This document shows, piece after piece, positions 52,295 through 60,568 of a stretch of DNA of 64,000 nt. Below the pieces are notes generated by a model. It made no database searches. It worked only from the letters and a program-made list of their open reading frames with translations, and was not told the origin of the DNA. Each line of letters opens with the position of its first letter. The stretch's first letter is position 1. Source of the stretch: Armatimonadota bacterium (GTDB lineage Bacteria; Armatimonadota; Fimbriimonadia; Fimbriimonadales; Fimbriimonadaceae); the NCBI GenBank assembly GCA_029781035.1, contig JAKOXK010000022.1, positions 1-64,000 of the forward strand, read 5' to 3'. The position numbers and the translations under genes are program-made.

Positions 52295-52389
52295 CACAAT
52301 GACGCAAACGCCTGCCTGGTTCGTTTCACGCCCGAGAGGGAAGTGATGGCTCCGTGGGGCAGTGTCTGGCATTGGGGCGCGTTCGGCGG

Positions 52390-52395
52390 CATAAT
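52390..52395 (+). promoter_or_regulatory. -10 box for the ROK gene (leaderless type)
   Basis: CATAAT 8 nt before the GTG at 52404. CTGGCA at 52366-52371 (18-nt spacer) may be the -35. Confidence 0.5.
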
Positions 52396-52403
52396 CATGT
52401 CCC

Positions 52404-53426
52404 GTGAGTCAGAAGTACGTTGTGGGCGTGGACCTGGGCGGTACGAACGTCCGGGCCGCTGTAGTGGACACGGATGGCAAGGTCGTGGGCGAAAGGATCG
52501 AGAGGCCCTCTCAGGCCCAGGACGGCACGGACGCCATTCTGGAGGCGTTGACTGGTGCGATCGGTGAGTCCGTGCGGAGTTCCAAGGTCGAGGCGACTTC
52601 GGTGGGTCTGGCTGTACCGGGCCACATTGACAACGCCGCGGGCATCGTTCGATGGGCTCCAAACTTCGGCTCAAGCGTGGACGGGGTGTTCCAGTATTGG
52701 AAGGACGTGCCGCTGGGTGACAAGCTCAGGTCGTTGACCGGCCTTTCGGTAGTCATGGGTAACGATGCGAACTGCGCTGCCCTGGGGGAGTACCACTACG
52801 GCTCAGGCCATGGCTCGGCCGCTTGTCTTGTGCTGCTGACCATCGGTACCGGCATAGGCGGCGGCGTCGTGATGTCGCCGCAGTCTGTGGACGGCAAAGC
52901 CAGCGGTCCGCTCCTACTGCTCGGTGGCAACAAAGGCGGTGCCGAACTCGGACATGTGACGGTGGCCCACGGAGGACTGGACTGCAACGCCGGCACCTAT
53001 GGCGCCGTCGAAGCCTACTGCCAGCGTGACTCCATCGTCAGGCGCGCCCAACACAAGATGAGAAGGGGTCGTGCAACGATGGTCACCGACATGGTTCAAG
53101 GCGATGTAGCTGCCGTCACACCCAAGGTGCTCGGGGAGGCCGCTGACCAAGGCGATGCCATGTCTCAGGAGGTGTGGCGGGAGGTTGGCGTGTACCTCGG
53201 TGCCGCCATTGGAAGCTTCATCAACATCTTCGCCCCTGACGTCCTGGCGATCGGCGGCCAAATCAGCAAGGCGGGCCGTTGGCTGCTGGATCCGGCGATC
53301 GCGGAAGCGCGCAACGTGGCCATCCCTTCGTTGTTCGCGGACTGCCACATCCTGGAAGCCGTGCAGACAGACGATGCTGGCCTCTTGGGGGCTGCGGCCC
53401 TTGCCCGGCAGGGCTTTGGCGACTGA
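52404..53426 (+). CDS. ROK-family sugar kinase (glucokinase-like)
   Basis: 340 residues. ATP-binding motif VVGVDLGGTNVRAAVVD, catalytic Asp in MGNDANCAALGEYHYG, and LTIGTGIGGGVV; GAELGHVTVAHGG carries the ExGH motif. ROK proteins normally have a zinc motif CxCGxxGCxE; here it reads CNAGTYGAVE, with two of three Cys replaced by Ala. The enzyme probably phosphorylates glucose or a related sugar without structural zinc. The start is GTG 52404. Confidence 0.9.
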   Translation: MSQKYVVGVDLGGTNVRAAVVDTDGKVVGERIERPSQAQDGTDAILEALTGAIGESVRSSKVEATSVGLAVPGHIDNAAGIVRWAPNFGSSVDGVFQYWKDVPLGDKLRSLTGLSVVMGNDANCAALGEYHYGSGHGSAACLVLLTIGTGIGGGVVMSPQSVDGKASGPLLLLGGNKGGAELGHVTVAHGGLDCNAGTYGAVEAYCQRDSIVRRAQHKMRRGRATMVTDMVQGDVAAVTPKVLGEAADQGDAMSQEVWREVGVYLGAAIGSFINIFAPDVLAIGGQISKAGRWLLDPAIAEARNVAIPSLFADCHILEAVQTDDAGLLGAAALARQGFGD

Positions 53427-53489
53427 CTGAAGGTATCCTCTTTCGACTAGCTCGACGACGTTGTCGGCACCCACCCAAGGTCAAAGAAC

Positions 53490-54701
53490 ATGACGGAAGT
53501 GATCATGCCCAAGATGGGCGACGGCATGGAAGAAGGGACGCTCGTCGAGTGGCTAAAGAAGGACGGCGAAACAGTCAAAGCCGGTGAAGCCATCGCCAAC
53601 ATCCAGACGGACAAGGCCACACTGGAGATGGAGACACCGGACTCAGGTCAGCTCGCCGGTGTGTTGCTCGGTGAGGGCCAAACGGTTCCTGTGGGCACCC
53701 CGATCGCTGCGATTCTCGGCAAAGGCGAGTCATTGCCTTCCGGTTGGGGTGCAGGCAAGGCCAAGCCGAGGGCAACGGAAACCGAACCGCCGACAGCCTC
53801 GGAGAAGGCTTCCAGTACAGAGACCGTGACTCTGAGCACGAACGGAGACCGCATCAAAGCCAGCCCGCTGGCCCGTAAGATCGCCTCAGAGTCGGGCATC
53901 GACCTCTCCTCGGTCATCGGGACAGGCCCCGGGGGCCGCATCGTGGAAAAGGACGTCAGGGACTTGGTTCAAGAGACGCCAAGGAAGTCGCCGGCGCCTG
54001 TCCTGATCGCTGTGCCGGGTGACCAGCGAGTGCCGCTCTCGAACCTTCGACGGATCACCGCTCAGCGGACTCGGCAGAGCATGGACGAAGCGCCTCACTA
54101 CTATGTCACTGTCGAGGTCGACGTTGAAAAGATCATGGCTTTGCGCGACTTCTTCAAAGAAGAGGACAGCGGCGCCGTGAGCGTGAACGACTTTGTCGTC
54201 CTGGCAGTCGCCAGGGCTTGCCGCGAAATGCCGGAAGTCAACGCGAGCTTTGGTGGCGATCACGTCTTACTCCACGGTGCCGTCAACGTCGGAATGGCTG
54301 TCGCCGTTGACGACGGCTTGACCGTTGCTGTGACCAAGAACACGGATCAAATGACGTTGCGTCAAGTCGCGGCGACGACGCGGGATCTGGCTGGGAAGGC
54401 CAGAGACAACAAGCTTTCGCTGGATGAACTGTCGGGCTCGACGATTTCAGTCAGCAACATGGGAATGCTCGACGTAGACGTCTTCGCCGCGATCATCAAT
54501 GGGCCGAACGCCGCGATCTTGGCCGTGAGCACGGCCAAGCGAAAGCCGGTAGTTGTCAACGATAACGACGAAGTCGAAGTCCGATGGCGCATGAACGTCA
54601 CCGGCTCGTTCGACCATCGGGTCGTCGACGGGGCTTCTGGCGCCAGGTTCATGAACGCGGTACGAAGGCTCTTGGAGAACCCGACGCACCTGCTTTCCTG
54701 A
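53490..54701 (+). CDS. Dihydrolipoamide acyltransferase (E2 component)
   Basis: 403 residues. Lipoyl domain 1-80 with Lys42 in QTDKATLEMETP, a linker, the peripheral subunit-binding domain near residue 125-160 (KASPLARKIASESGIDLSSV), then the catalytic domain ending with SFDHRVVDGASGARF (His and Asp active site). It carries acetyl or other acyl groups between E1 and CoA in a 2-oxoacid dehydrogenase. E1 and E3 genes are not adjacent, so the exact complex (pyruvate or other) is not fixed. Confidence 0.95.
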   Translation: MTEVIMPKMGDGMEEGTLVEWLKKDGETVKAGEAIANIQTDKATLEMETPDSGQLAGVLLGEGQTVPVGTPIAAILGKGESLPSGWGAGKAKPRATETEPPTASEKASSTETVTLSTNGDRIKASPLARKIASESGIDLSSVIGTGPGGRIVEKDVRDLVQETPRKSPAPVLIAVPGDQRVPLSNLRRITAQRTRQSMDEAPHYYVTVEVDVEKIMALRDFFKEEDSGAVSVNDFVVLAVARACREMPEVNASFGGDHVLLHGAVNVGMAVAVDDGLTVAVTKNTDQMTLRQVAATTRDLAGKARDNKLSLDELSGSTISVSNMGMLDVDVFAAIINGPNAAILAVSTAKRKPVVVNDNDEVEVRWRMNVTGSFDHRVVDGASGARFMNAVRRLLENPTHLLS

Positions 54702-54713
54702 AGCTAACCTTGG

Positions 54714-55859
54714 CTAAGCCGCGAACAACGAACGGAGGCGCTCGACGAGTCCGGGGCTCCGTTCCTGGTCGGCAGGCAGGCCCGCTATCTTCCGCGCCAG
54801 GTTTCTCACGTCTTGCGCCGAGTTCGATTTCGGATGGGCCAAGACGAATGGGACGCGCTCCCTGCTGGCCCCGGCTGCGACAGAATCGGACCTCACGTAG
54901 CCGGCAAACTGTGCCCTTGCGCCATTGTCCAATCCGAGGAAGGTGTTGAACTTGGCAAAGACGAGTTTGGCGTGCGTCGCGTCCGTAACTTCATTGACAA
55001 CGCACCTGAGGACAATGTCTTGGTTCAACTCCAACAGACTCGTCGCGACAACGTAAGCGTCCAGCACACTGGCCGGGTCGGGAGTCAGAACGAGCCAAGC
55101 CTCGTCGGCGGTCAGGGCTTGGTCTAGGGTCGCTTGGGAGGCGCCGGCCGCGGTGTCGATGAAGACATAGTCGAACCGTCCACGAAGGTCAAGTGCCTTT
55201 TCTACCGAACAGTTGGACTCGCTCGCCCCCGGCTTGCCAGCCAGTAGGCAGACACCGCTCGACGTGTTCTCCAGCGCTTCGTGCAGGCCACATTTGCCCA
55301 GGTTCACGTCTGCAAGGGTGTGTCGTGGTCGGCTGCCAAAGAGTACGTGGAGGTTCGCCAGAGTGTCACCATCGACGGCAGCAACCCGGAAACCCTGGCC
55401 CGCCAAGGCAGCGGCAAGGTTGGCGGTCAAGGTCGTCTTGCCGACTCCACCTTTGCCACCAGTGATGGCCAGGAACTTTGTGTTGCCTCCGTGGACAGGT
55501 GCGCTTGGAACGTCCAAACCAAAGGTCTTGCCTAGCCGAGGTGCCTGGCTGACAGCCTCGATGAGGTCGGAGTCCTGACCTTCGGGCTTGGAGCCATAGA
55601 CGGCGACGAACGCACTGTCCCAAGTCTCTTTGGCAACCAAGAGTGTCGACACGTCGTGCCCACACTCGTTCTTGAGCTGGTGCAAAGCCTCAGGCGACAT
55701 GTTCCAAGTGCAAAGGCAGCGCAGAACGCCATCTTCCATCTTGAATGGCACAACGCCGAACGCCTCGGCCGTACGCCGACTGAGCGCGGCGGCGTGTGAC
55801 CGCTGAGCGGATGTGGTGTTTCCCTCCATGACCTTGTTCCGGGAGTCGGATTCCACCAT
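54714..55859 (-). CDS. MinD/FlhG-type ATPase with MshEN-like N-terminal domain
   Basis: 381 residues from ATG 55859, or 371 from ATG 55829. Residues about 25-90 (SRRTAEAFGVVPFKMEDGVL, then RCLCTWNMSPEALHQLKNE) resemble the MshEN/T2SSE N-terminal module, which in other proteins binds c-di-GMP. A SIMIBI ATPase follows, with deviant Walker A GGKGGVGKTT at 135-143, VAAVDGDTLANLHVLFG and DYVFIDTAAGASQ. The last residues (GLVERLRSLFAA) look like a MinD-style amphipathic membrane helix. It may position flagella or pili (inference). It ends convergent to the E2 gene. Confidence 0.8.
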   Translation of the reverse strand: MVESDSRNKVMEGNTTSAQRSHAAALSRRTAEAFGVVPFKMEDGVLRCLCTWNMSPEALHQLKNECGHDVSTLLVAKETWDSAFVAVYGSKPEGQDSDLIEAVSQAPRLGKTFGLDVPSAPVHGGNTKFLAITGGKGGVGKTTLTANLAAALAGQGFRVAAVDGDTLANLHVLFGSRPRHTLADVNLGKCGLHEALENTSSGVCLLAGKPGASESNCSVEKALDLRGRFDYVFIDTAAGASQATLDQALTADEAWLVLTPDPASVLDAYVVATSLLELNQDIVLRCVVNEVTDATHAKLVFAKFNTFLGLDNGARAQFAGYVRSDSVAAGASRERVPFVLAHPKSNSAQDVRNLARKIAGLPADQERSPGLVERLRSLFAA

Positions 55860-56027
55860 CGGTCGGCAGAACCGCTCGTATTACCGCTAGCTTCGTGCGG
55901 GTTTTTGCCTGGCTCCTAAGAGTCAGTAAGAAGAGAGGCATCTATCCTTCGAAACGAAAGCAAGTACTGACTAATAACGCTGAGCGCAAAAGAATACAAG
56001 CTGGCATTGTCGCGAGGAACCAATCCC

Positions 56028-56735
56028 TTAGCCCTTGAACGGGGTGCCTTTGAGGTTGGACCAATCCTTCTTTTGACCATCGGTCAGTGTCTTGGCAACG
56101 AGATCCTCGAACGACTTCTTGAGGCGGATCAGGTCAGGCTGTATCTTGAGGTTCGCGTCAGCCATCTCTTTTTCAAACCCTTGTTTGGCCGCTTCCTTTT
56201 CGGCGTCTGTCTTGGGATCCATCTTCCGGTACTTGTCCACAATCGGTTCGCGGGCCTGACGTTCGACCTCGGCGACGTCCTTCCCCAACTGGTTCCAGGC
56301 ATCGGTCAGGATCTTGGTCTGTGCCTGGCTGATCCCGAGGCGTCGCGCCAAGTTCTCGTCGAAGACGGCCGGGACGCCTATCTTCTGTAGTGAGATCTGA
56401 CCGAGTCGATCGATCTGGGCCGGGGTCAACACTGTCATGACGCCTTTTCGAAGTTGATCCTGGGCTTCGGCGAGCTTTGACCGGAACTGCTCGTCTGTGA
56501 GTTTGCCATCGGAGCGCATCTTGACAAGGGCATCGGCGGTGCCGTTGTACACCGAAGCATGATCGTTGAGAGACGTGTGCTGGGCTTCCGTCACTTTGAG
56601 TTCTGCTTGAACAGTCTTGGACATCAGAACCTGGATGCTGGCCAGCTTCTGGTAGAGGGCATGATCGTCCGCCAGCGCGAAGCCGCTTACGTTGAGCAAG
56701 CAGATCAGCGCGGTGGCGAAGCGAATGCGTGGCAC
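56028..56735 (-). CDS. Secreted helical protein (Spy/CpxP-like)
   Basis: 235 residues. Signal peptide about 1-22 (IRFATALICLLNVSGFALA). The mature part is almost all helical and charged, with LTDEQFRSKLAEAQDQLRKG, VLTPAQIDRLGQISLQKIG and LTDGQKKDWSNLKGTPF, recalling Spy/LTXXQ-type periplasmic chaperones. Function not proven. GTG start 56735, 6 nt after dnaE ends, so probably cotranscribed with it. The 168 nt to the MinD-like gene is AT-richer with no gene. Confidence 0.7.
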   Translation of the reverse strand: MPRIRFATALICLLNVSGFALADDHALYQKLASIQVLMSKTVQAELKVTEAQHTSLNDHASVYNGTADALVKMRSDGKLTDEQFRSKLAEAQDQLRKGVMTVLTPAQIDRLGQISLQKIGVPAVFDENLARRLGISQAQTKILTDAWNQLGKDVAEVERQAREPIVDKYRKMDPKTDAEKEAAKQGFEKEMADANLKIQPDLIRLKKSFEDLVAKTLTDGQKKDWSNLKGTPFKG

Positions 56736-56741
56736 AAGAGT

Positions 56742-59700
56742 CTAACGGGCGGAAACGGGCACCGGTTCCTCACTTTGCGTGCGTCCCAGGAAAAGTGCGT
56801 CGTGCGAGACTACTTCGACGTGGGCTCCGGCCAAGGTTCGTTGGGCCCGTTTCAAGAACTCGGCGTTCGGGTCGACGCGGTGCATCAAGAGGACGGGCTG
56901 AGCTTCGACGTTGTCGCCAAACTGGATAACAGTCTCATAGGCGCCTGGGTTCTCCTCGACGAGGGACTTGAAGGCGCACAATTGCTTGCGGGTCGCCCGC
57001 TGAACACGCACGAACACGGTCCCTTCGAGCTGTTCGTCCGGTTCGCAGGAGACTTCCGGGGCCGGGAGAAAGGCCATTTCGTCAACTAGGACTTCGATCT
57101 GCTTCTCCCCTCCACTGCCCGGACGTTCACGGTGGGAGACTTGGCCCTTGATCCGAACGACAGTGTCCTTTTGTGCGAGGCCCTTGAATTTCGCATAAGT
57201 GGCGGGGAAGAGGGTGCACGATGTCTGGCCACTGAGATCCTCCAAGACGATCGTCGCCATACGTTCCCCCTTTGCCCGAGTCACGATCTCCCGGACTCCG
57301 GCCACCACGCCAGCGAGGCGCACGGTCGCTTGCTCGTCTTGCTCCAGAACCGAGGCACACGTGTGGGTGGCGTTCTGGGCCAGGGCTCGCTCGTAGCCAC
57401 GAAGGGGATGATCGCTCAAGTAGACGCCCATCACCTCTTTCTCCATGGCAAGGACTTGGCTCTTTTCGAGCGGAGTCGCAGCCGGCAGTGCCGGGTACGA
57501 GAGGCGGCCCTCTTCGGGGCCGTCGCCGAACAGATTGTCCTGTCCCACGGACCGCTCCCGCATGGCCATGTCTCCAAAAGCCAACGCGCCGTCCATGTTC
57601 TCGAGCAAGACAGAGCGGTTCGGCTCAATCGAATCGAGTGCCCCGGCCTTGATGAGAGCCTCGAAGGAGGTCCGGTTCAGCCCGTGGGGCCGGACTCGTT
57701 CGGCAAACTCATAGAGGTGGGAGAAATGGGTGGATTCCCGTTCTTCGATGATCTTTCGGACCAGACCTTCTCCAACGCCTTTGATCGCAGCCAGTCCAAA
57801 CCGGATCGTGCTCCCATTGGTGCCAGCCTCTATCGTGAAGTCGATCCCGGAACGGTTCACGTCGGGAGGCAGGACATAGATGCGTTGTCGTCGGCACTCT
57901 TCGATGAAGTTGGTGACCCGGTCTTCTTTGTCCCGGTAGACGGCCAACAGGCCGGACATGTACTCGACTGGATAGTTCGCCTTGAGGTACGCCGTTTGAT
58001 AGGCCAAGATCGCATAACAGACCGCGTGGGCCTTGTTGAAGGCATAGCCGGCGAATGGAAGCAGCAACTCCCAGACCTTGCCCGCTGCCTCCTTGGAAAC
58101 CCCCCGGGCGTCGCAACCGGCCATGAACTCGCCCTTCATGGAGTCCATGACCTGCTTGTCCTTCTTACCCATGGCCCGCCGCAGAACATCGGCTTTGCCG
58201 AGGCTGAAACCGGCAAGGGCCTGAACGAGTTTGAGGACTTGGTCTTGGTAGACGATGACGCCGAAGGTCTCCTCCAGGATCGGTCTCATCCTCTCGTCGA
58301 GGTATGCGACGTCCTTGCGCCCGAACTTCTGGTCGATGTAGCGAGGGATGTGCTCCATGGGCCCTGGTCGGTAGAGAGCAACCATGGCGGCCAGCTCGCG
58401 CACGTTGCGAGGCTTGAGTTCGATGATGTTGCGGCGCATACCGCCGGATTCCAGCTGGAAGACGCCGACGGTTTCGCCCCTTCCCAACATCTCGTACGTC
58501 CTCTCGTCGTCGAGCGGGATCGACTGGACGTTTACGCCGTCCCATCCCCCGATCGGATCGAGCGATCCTGAAGTTTCGATGTTTTCGATCGTCCGGGCGA
58601 GGACGGTCAGGTTGCTCAGTCCCAGAAAGTCCATCTTGAGCAGCCCGATCTTCTCAAGGATGCCCATTTCATAGGCGGTCACCGGCAAGCCGTCGGCCGA
58701 CCGATAGAGTGGGACGGTCTCCGTGAGCGGATCCCGCGAGATGACGACTCCAGCCGCGTGGACTCCAGCATGTCGGGCCAGACCTTCGACCGTACTGGCA
58801 GCCTCCACAAGTTTTTTGACCTTGGGATCGCTCTCGACGGCGGCTTTGAAGTCCGCTACCTCGGCTAGCGCCTTCTGGATCGACCAGCCCGGACCCGTCG
58901 GGATGAGCTTCGTCACCCTGTCTGTTTCGGACGGGGCGTAGCCCATGACGCGCCCGGCGTCTTTGATCGCAGCTTTGGCGCCGAGCGTCCCAAACGTGAC
59001 GATCTGGGCCACGCGGTCCACACCATACCGGTCTGTCACCCAACGGATCACTTCGTCCCGGCGGGCGTCCTCGAAGTCCATGTCAATATCGGGCATCGAC
59101 ACGCGTTCGGGGTTGAGGAAGCGCTCGAACGTGAGGTCGTATTCAACGGGGTTGACGTCGGTGATCCCCAGGGTGTAGCTGACAAGAGAGCCGGCCGCCG
59201 ATCCCCTCACCCCAAACTGGATTCCGTTGTCGCGTGTGAACGATGCGAACTCGCGGACGAGGAGGAAATACGCCTCAAAGCCAGTCTGATCGATGACCGT
59301 GAGCTCGTAGTTCAGCCTTTCCCAGGATTCGTCGGTCACGTTGCTCACGCGCTCGGCGAGACCCTTTTCGGCAAGTTCACGCAAATAGCTCTTGGCGGTG
59401 TGGCCCTGCGGCATGACCGGTTCGGGCATGAGGTTCCTCGTCTTGCCGAGCTCCAGCTCGCAAAGCGACGCGAAGTTCAGCGTGTTCTCGACGGCTTCCG
59501 GGTGGTCTGTCCAGAGCGAGGACATCTCTTCAGGAGTCTTGATGTACTCGTTACCGGAAAACCGGATCCGGTTCTCGTCGTCTCGAAGTTTGCCGAGCCC
59601 GATGCACAGCAGGACGTCATGGGGTTCTGCGTCGCTTTGGCAGAGGAAGTGGGCATCGTTCGTCGCGACAAGAGGCAGTTTCAACTCCTGGGCGATGCGG

Positions 59701-60269
59701 AGAAGCCCCTCGTTCATTTGGCGCTGCTCGGGAAGGCCGTGGTCCTGCAGCTCGACGAAGAACGAACCCTCGTCGAAGATCTCCTTGTACATTCCCGCCC
59801 GGTGCTGGGCCTCGTCGTACTTGCCGGCTAAGAGAAGTTGGTTGACTTCCGACCCAATGCACGTTGTCGAGCCGATCAGTCCTTTGGCATGCTGTCTGAG
59901 GAGATCGTGATCGATCCGGGGTCGGTAATAGAATCCCTCCAACGCGGCCACCGTGTGAAGCCGGCACAGGTTCCTGTAACCCTCTTCGTTCCGAGCCAAG
60001 AGCAGGAGGTGGTACGAGTCCTTGTCCTCGCGCGCTCCTCGGTTCCGAATGCCGTTGGGTGCGACGTAGGCTTCCATGCCCAGGATGGGCTTGACCCCTT
60101 GTTTCAAGCACTCCCAGTAGAACTCCATGCACCCGAACATCACACCATGGTCGGAGATCGCGACCGCCGGCATCCCGAGTTCCTTGACCCGCTTCACGAC
60201 CTGAGGAATCCGGTTCGCGCCGTCCAGGAGCGAGTACTCGGTGTGGTTGTGAAGGTGGACGAACGACAT
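56742..60269 (-). CDS. dnaE: DNA polymerase III alpha subunit
   Basis: 1175 residues from ATG 60269. PHP domain at the N-terminus (FVHLHNHTEYSLLDGANRIP), the polymerase palm with catalytic Asp396 and Asp398 in PDIDMDFEDARRDEVIRW, FGTLGAKAAIKDAGRVMG, fingers GVIVYQDQVLKLVQALAG and AFNKAHAVCYAILAYQTAYL, then an OB-fold (VRLAGVVAGVREIVTRAKGE). This is the replicative polymerase. The start is set where homology begins; an upstream in-frame start adds 24 residues. A structured leader precedes it. Confidence 0.97.
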   Translation of the reverse strand: MSFVHLHNHTEYSLLDGANRIPQVVKRVKELGMPAVAISDHGVMFGCMEFYWECLKQGVKPILGMEAYVAPNGIRNRGAREDKDSYHLLLLARNEEGYRNLCRLHTVAALEGFYYRPRIDHDLLRQHAKGLIGSTTCIGSEVNQLLLAGKYDEAQHRAGMYKEIFDEGSFFVELQDHGLPEQRQMNEGLLRIAQELKLPLVATNDAHFLCQSDAEPHDVLLCIGLGKLRDDENRIRFSGNEYIKTPEEMSSLWTDHPEAVENTLNFASLCELELGKTRNLMPEPVMPQGHTAKSYLRELAEKGLAERVSNVTDESWERLNYELTVIDQTGFEAYFLLVREFASFTRDNGIQFGVRGSAAGSLVSYTLGITDVNPVEYDLTFERFLNPERVSMPDIDMDFEDARRDEVIRWVTDRYGVDRVAQIVTFGTLGAKAAIKDAGRVMGYAPSETDRVTKLIPTGPGWSIQKALAEVADFKAAVESDPKVKKLVEAASTVEGLARHAGVHAAGVVISRDPLTETVPLYRSADGLPVTAYEMGILEKIGLLKMDFLGLSNLTVLARTIENIETSGSLDPIGGWDGVNVQSIPLDDERTYEMLGRGETVGVFQLESGGMRRNIIELKPRNVRELAAMVALYRPGPMEHIPRYIDQKFGRKDVAYLDERMRPILEETFGVIVYQDQVLKLVQALAGFSLGKADVLRRAMGKKDKQVMDSMKGEFMAGCDARGVSKEAAGKVWELLLPFAGYAFNKAHAVCYAILAYQTAYLKANYPVEYMSGLLAVYRDKEDRVTNFIEECRRQRIYVLPPDVNRSGIDFTIEAGTNGSTIRFGLAAIKGVGEGLVRKIIEERESTHFSHLYEFAERVRPHGLNRTSFEALIKAGALDSIEPNRSVLLENMDGALAFGDMAMRERSVGQDNLFGDGPEEGRLSYPALPAATPLEKSQVLAMEKEVMGVYLSDHPLRGYERALAQNATHTCASVLEQDEQATVRLAGVVAGVREIVTRAKGERMATIVLEDLSGQTSCTLFPATYAKFKGLAQKDTVVRIKGQVSHRERPGSGGEKQIEVLVDEMAFLPAPEVSCEPDEQLEGTVFVRVQRATRKQLCAFKSLVEENPGAYETVIQFGDNVEAQPVLLMHRVDPNAEFLKRAQRTLAGAHVEVVSHDALFLGRTQSEEPVPVSAR

Positions 60270-60365
60270 GGCCCTTGACTGTGGGAAGGGTGCGTCCGAA
60301 GGGAAGAATCCAACGGACGGCAATACATTCTGACGGGTCAACGGCCCTCAAAGGAGCCAGTCCGG

Positions 60366-60400
60366 ACAAAAAGAGCCGGACCTTGCGATGAAGATCCGGC
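60366..60400 (-). terminator. Intrinsic terminator in the dnaE leader
   Basis: On the minus strand, stem GCCGGATCTT/AAGGTCCGGC (one G-T pair; 60391-60400 with 60375-60384), loop CATCGC, then TCTTTTTG. It lies 97 nt before dnaE, so either it ends the upstream transcript or it is the terminator part of an attenuator. Confidence 0.8.
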
Positions 60401-60568
60401 GGAGAGAAGAACTTGGCTCTTGTCCTGGCCCGTGCCTGCCACCCTCGTTCATTGGAGCGGCTTTTCGCGGCTTGGGCCTGTGCCGTCGTACGGGGCATCC
60501 CGGCTCCCGAGTTCCCAGGCCATCCGATCCCTCGTGAATTCAGCAAGCCAAGCAAAGTCGCTTGCTGG
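60401..60568 (-). promoter_or_regulatory. Structured region before dnaE, possible T-box-like leader
   Basis: About 170 nt with no gene. On the minus strand AATGAACGAGGGTGGCA (60437-60453) resembles the start of a T-box antiterminator (AGGGTGG...), about 37 nt before the terminator. The rest of the T-box consensus (ACCGCG) is altered and no specifier hairpin was confirmed. An 8-bp inverted repeat CAGCAAGC/GCTTGCTG (60541-60567) next to the upstream stop is probably that gene's terminator. Confidence 0.3.

Noticed and set aside
52270-52674. N-terminal extension of the MoxR ATPase
   Set aside because: It covers the divergent promoter region and the ROK gene start, and reads as Pro/Arg-rich non-protein sequence.
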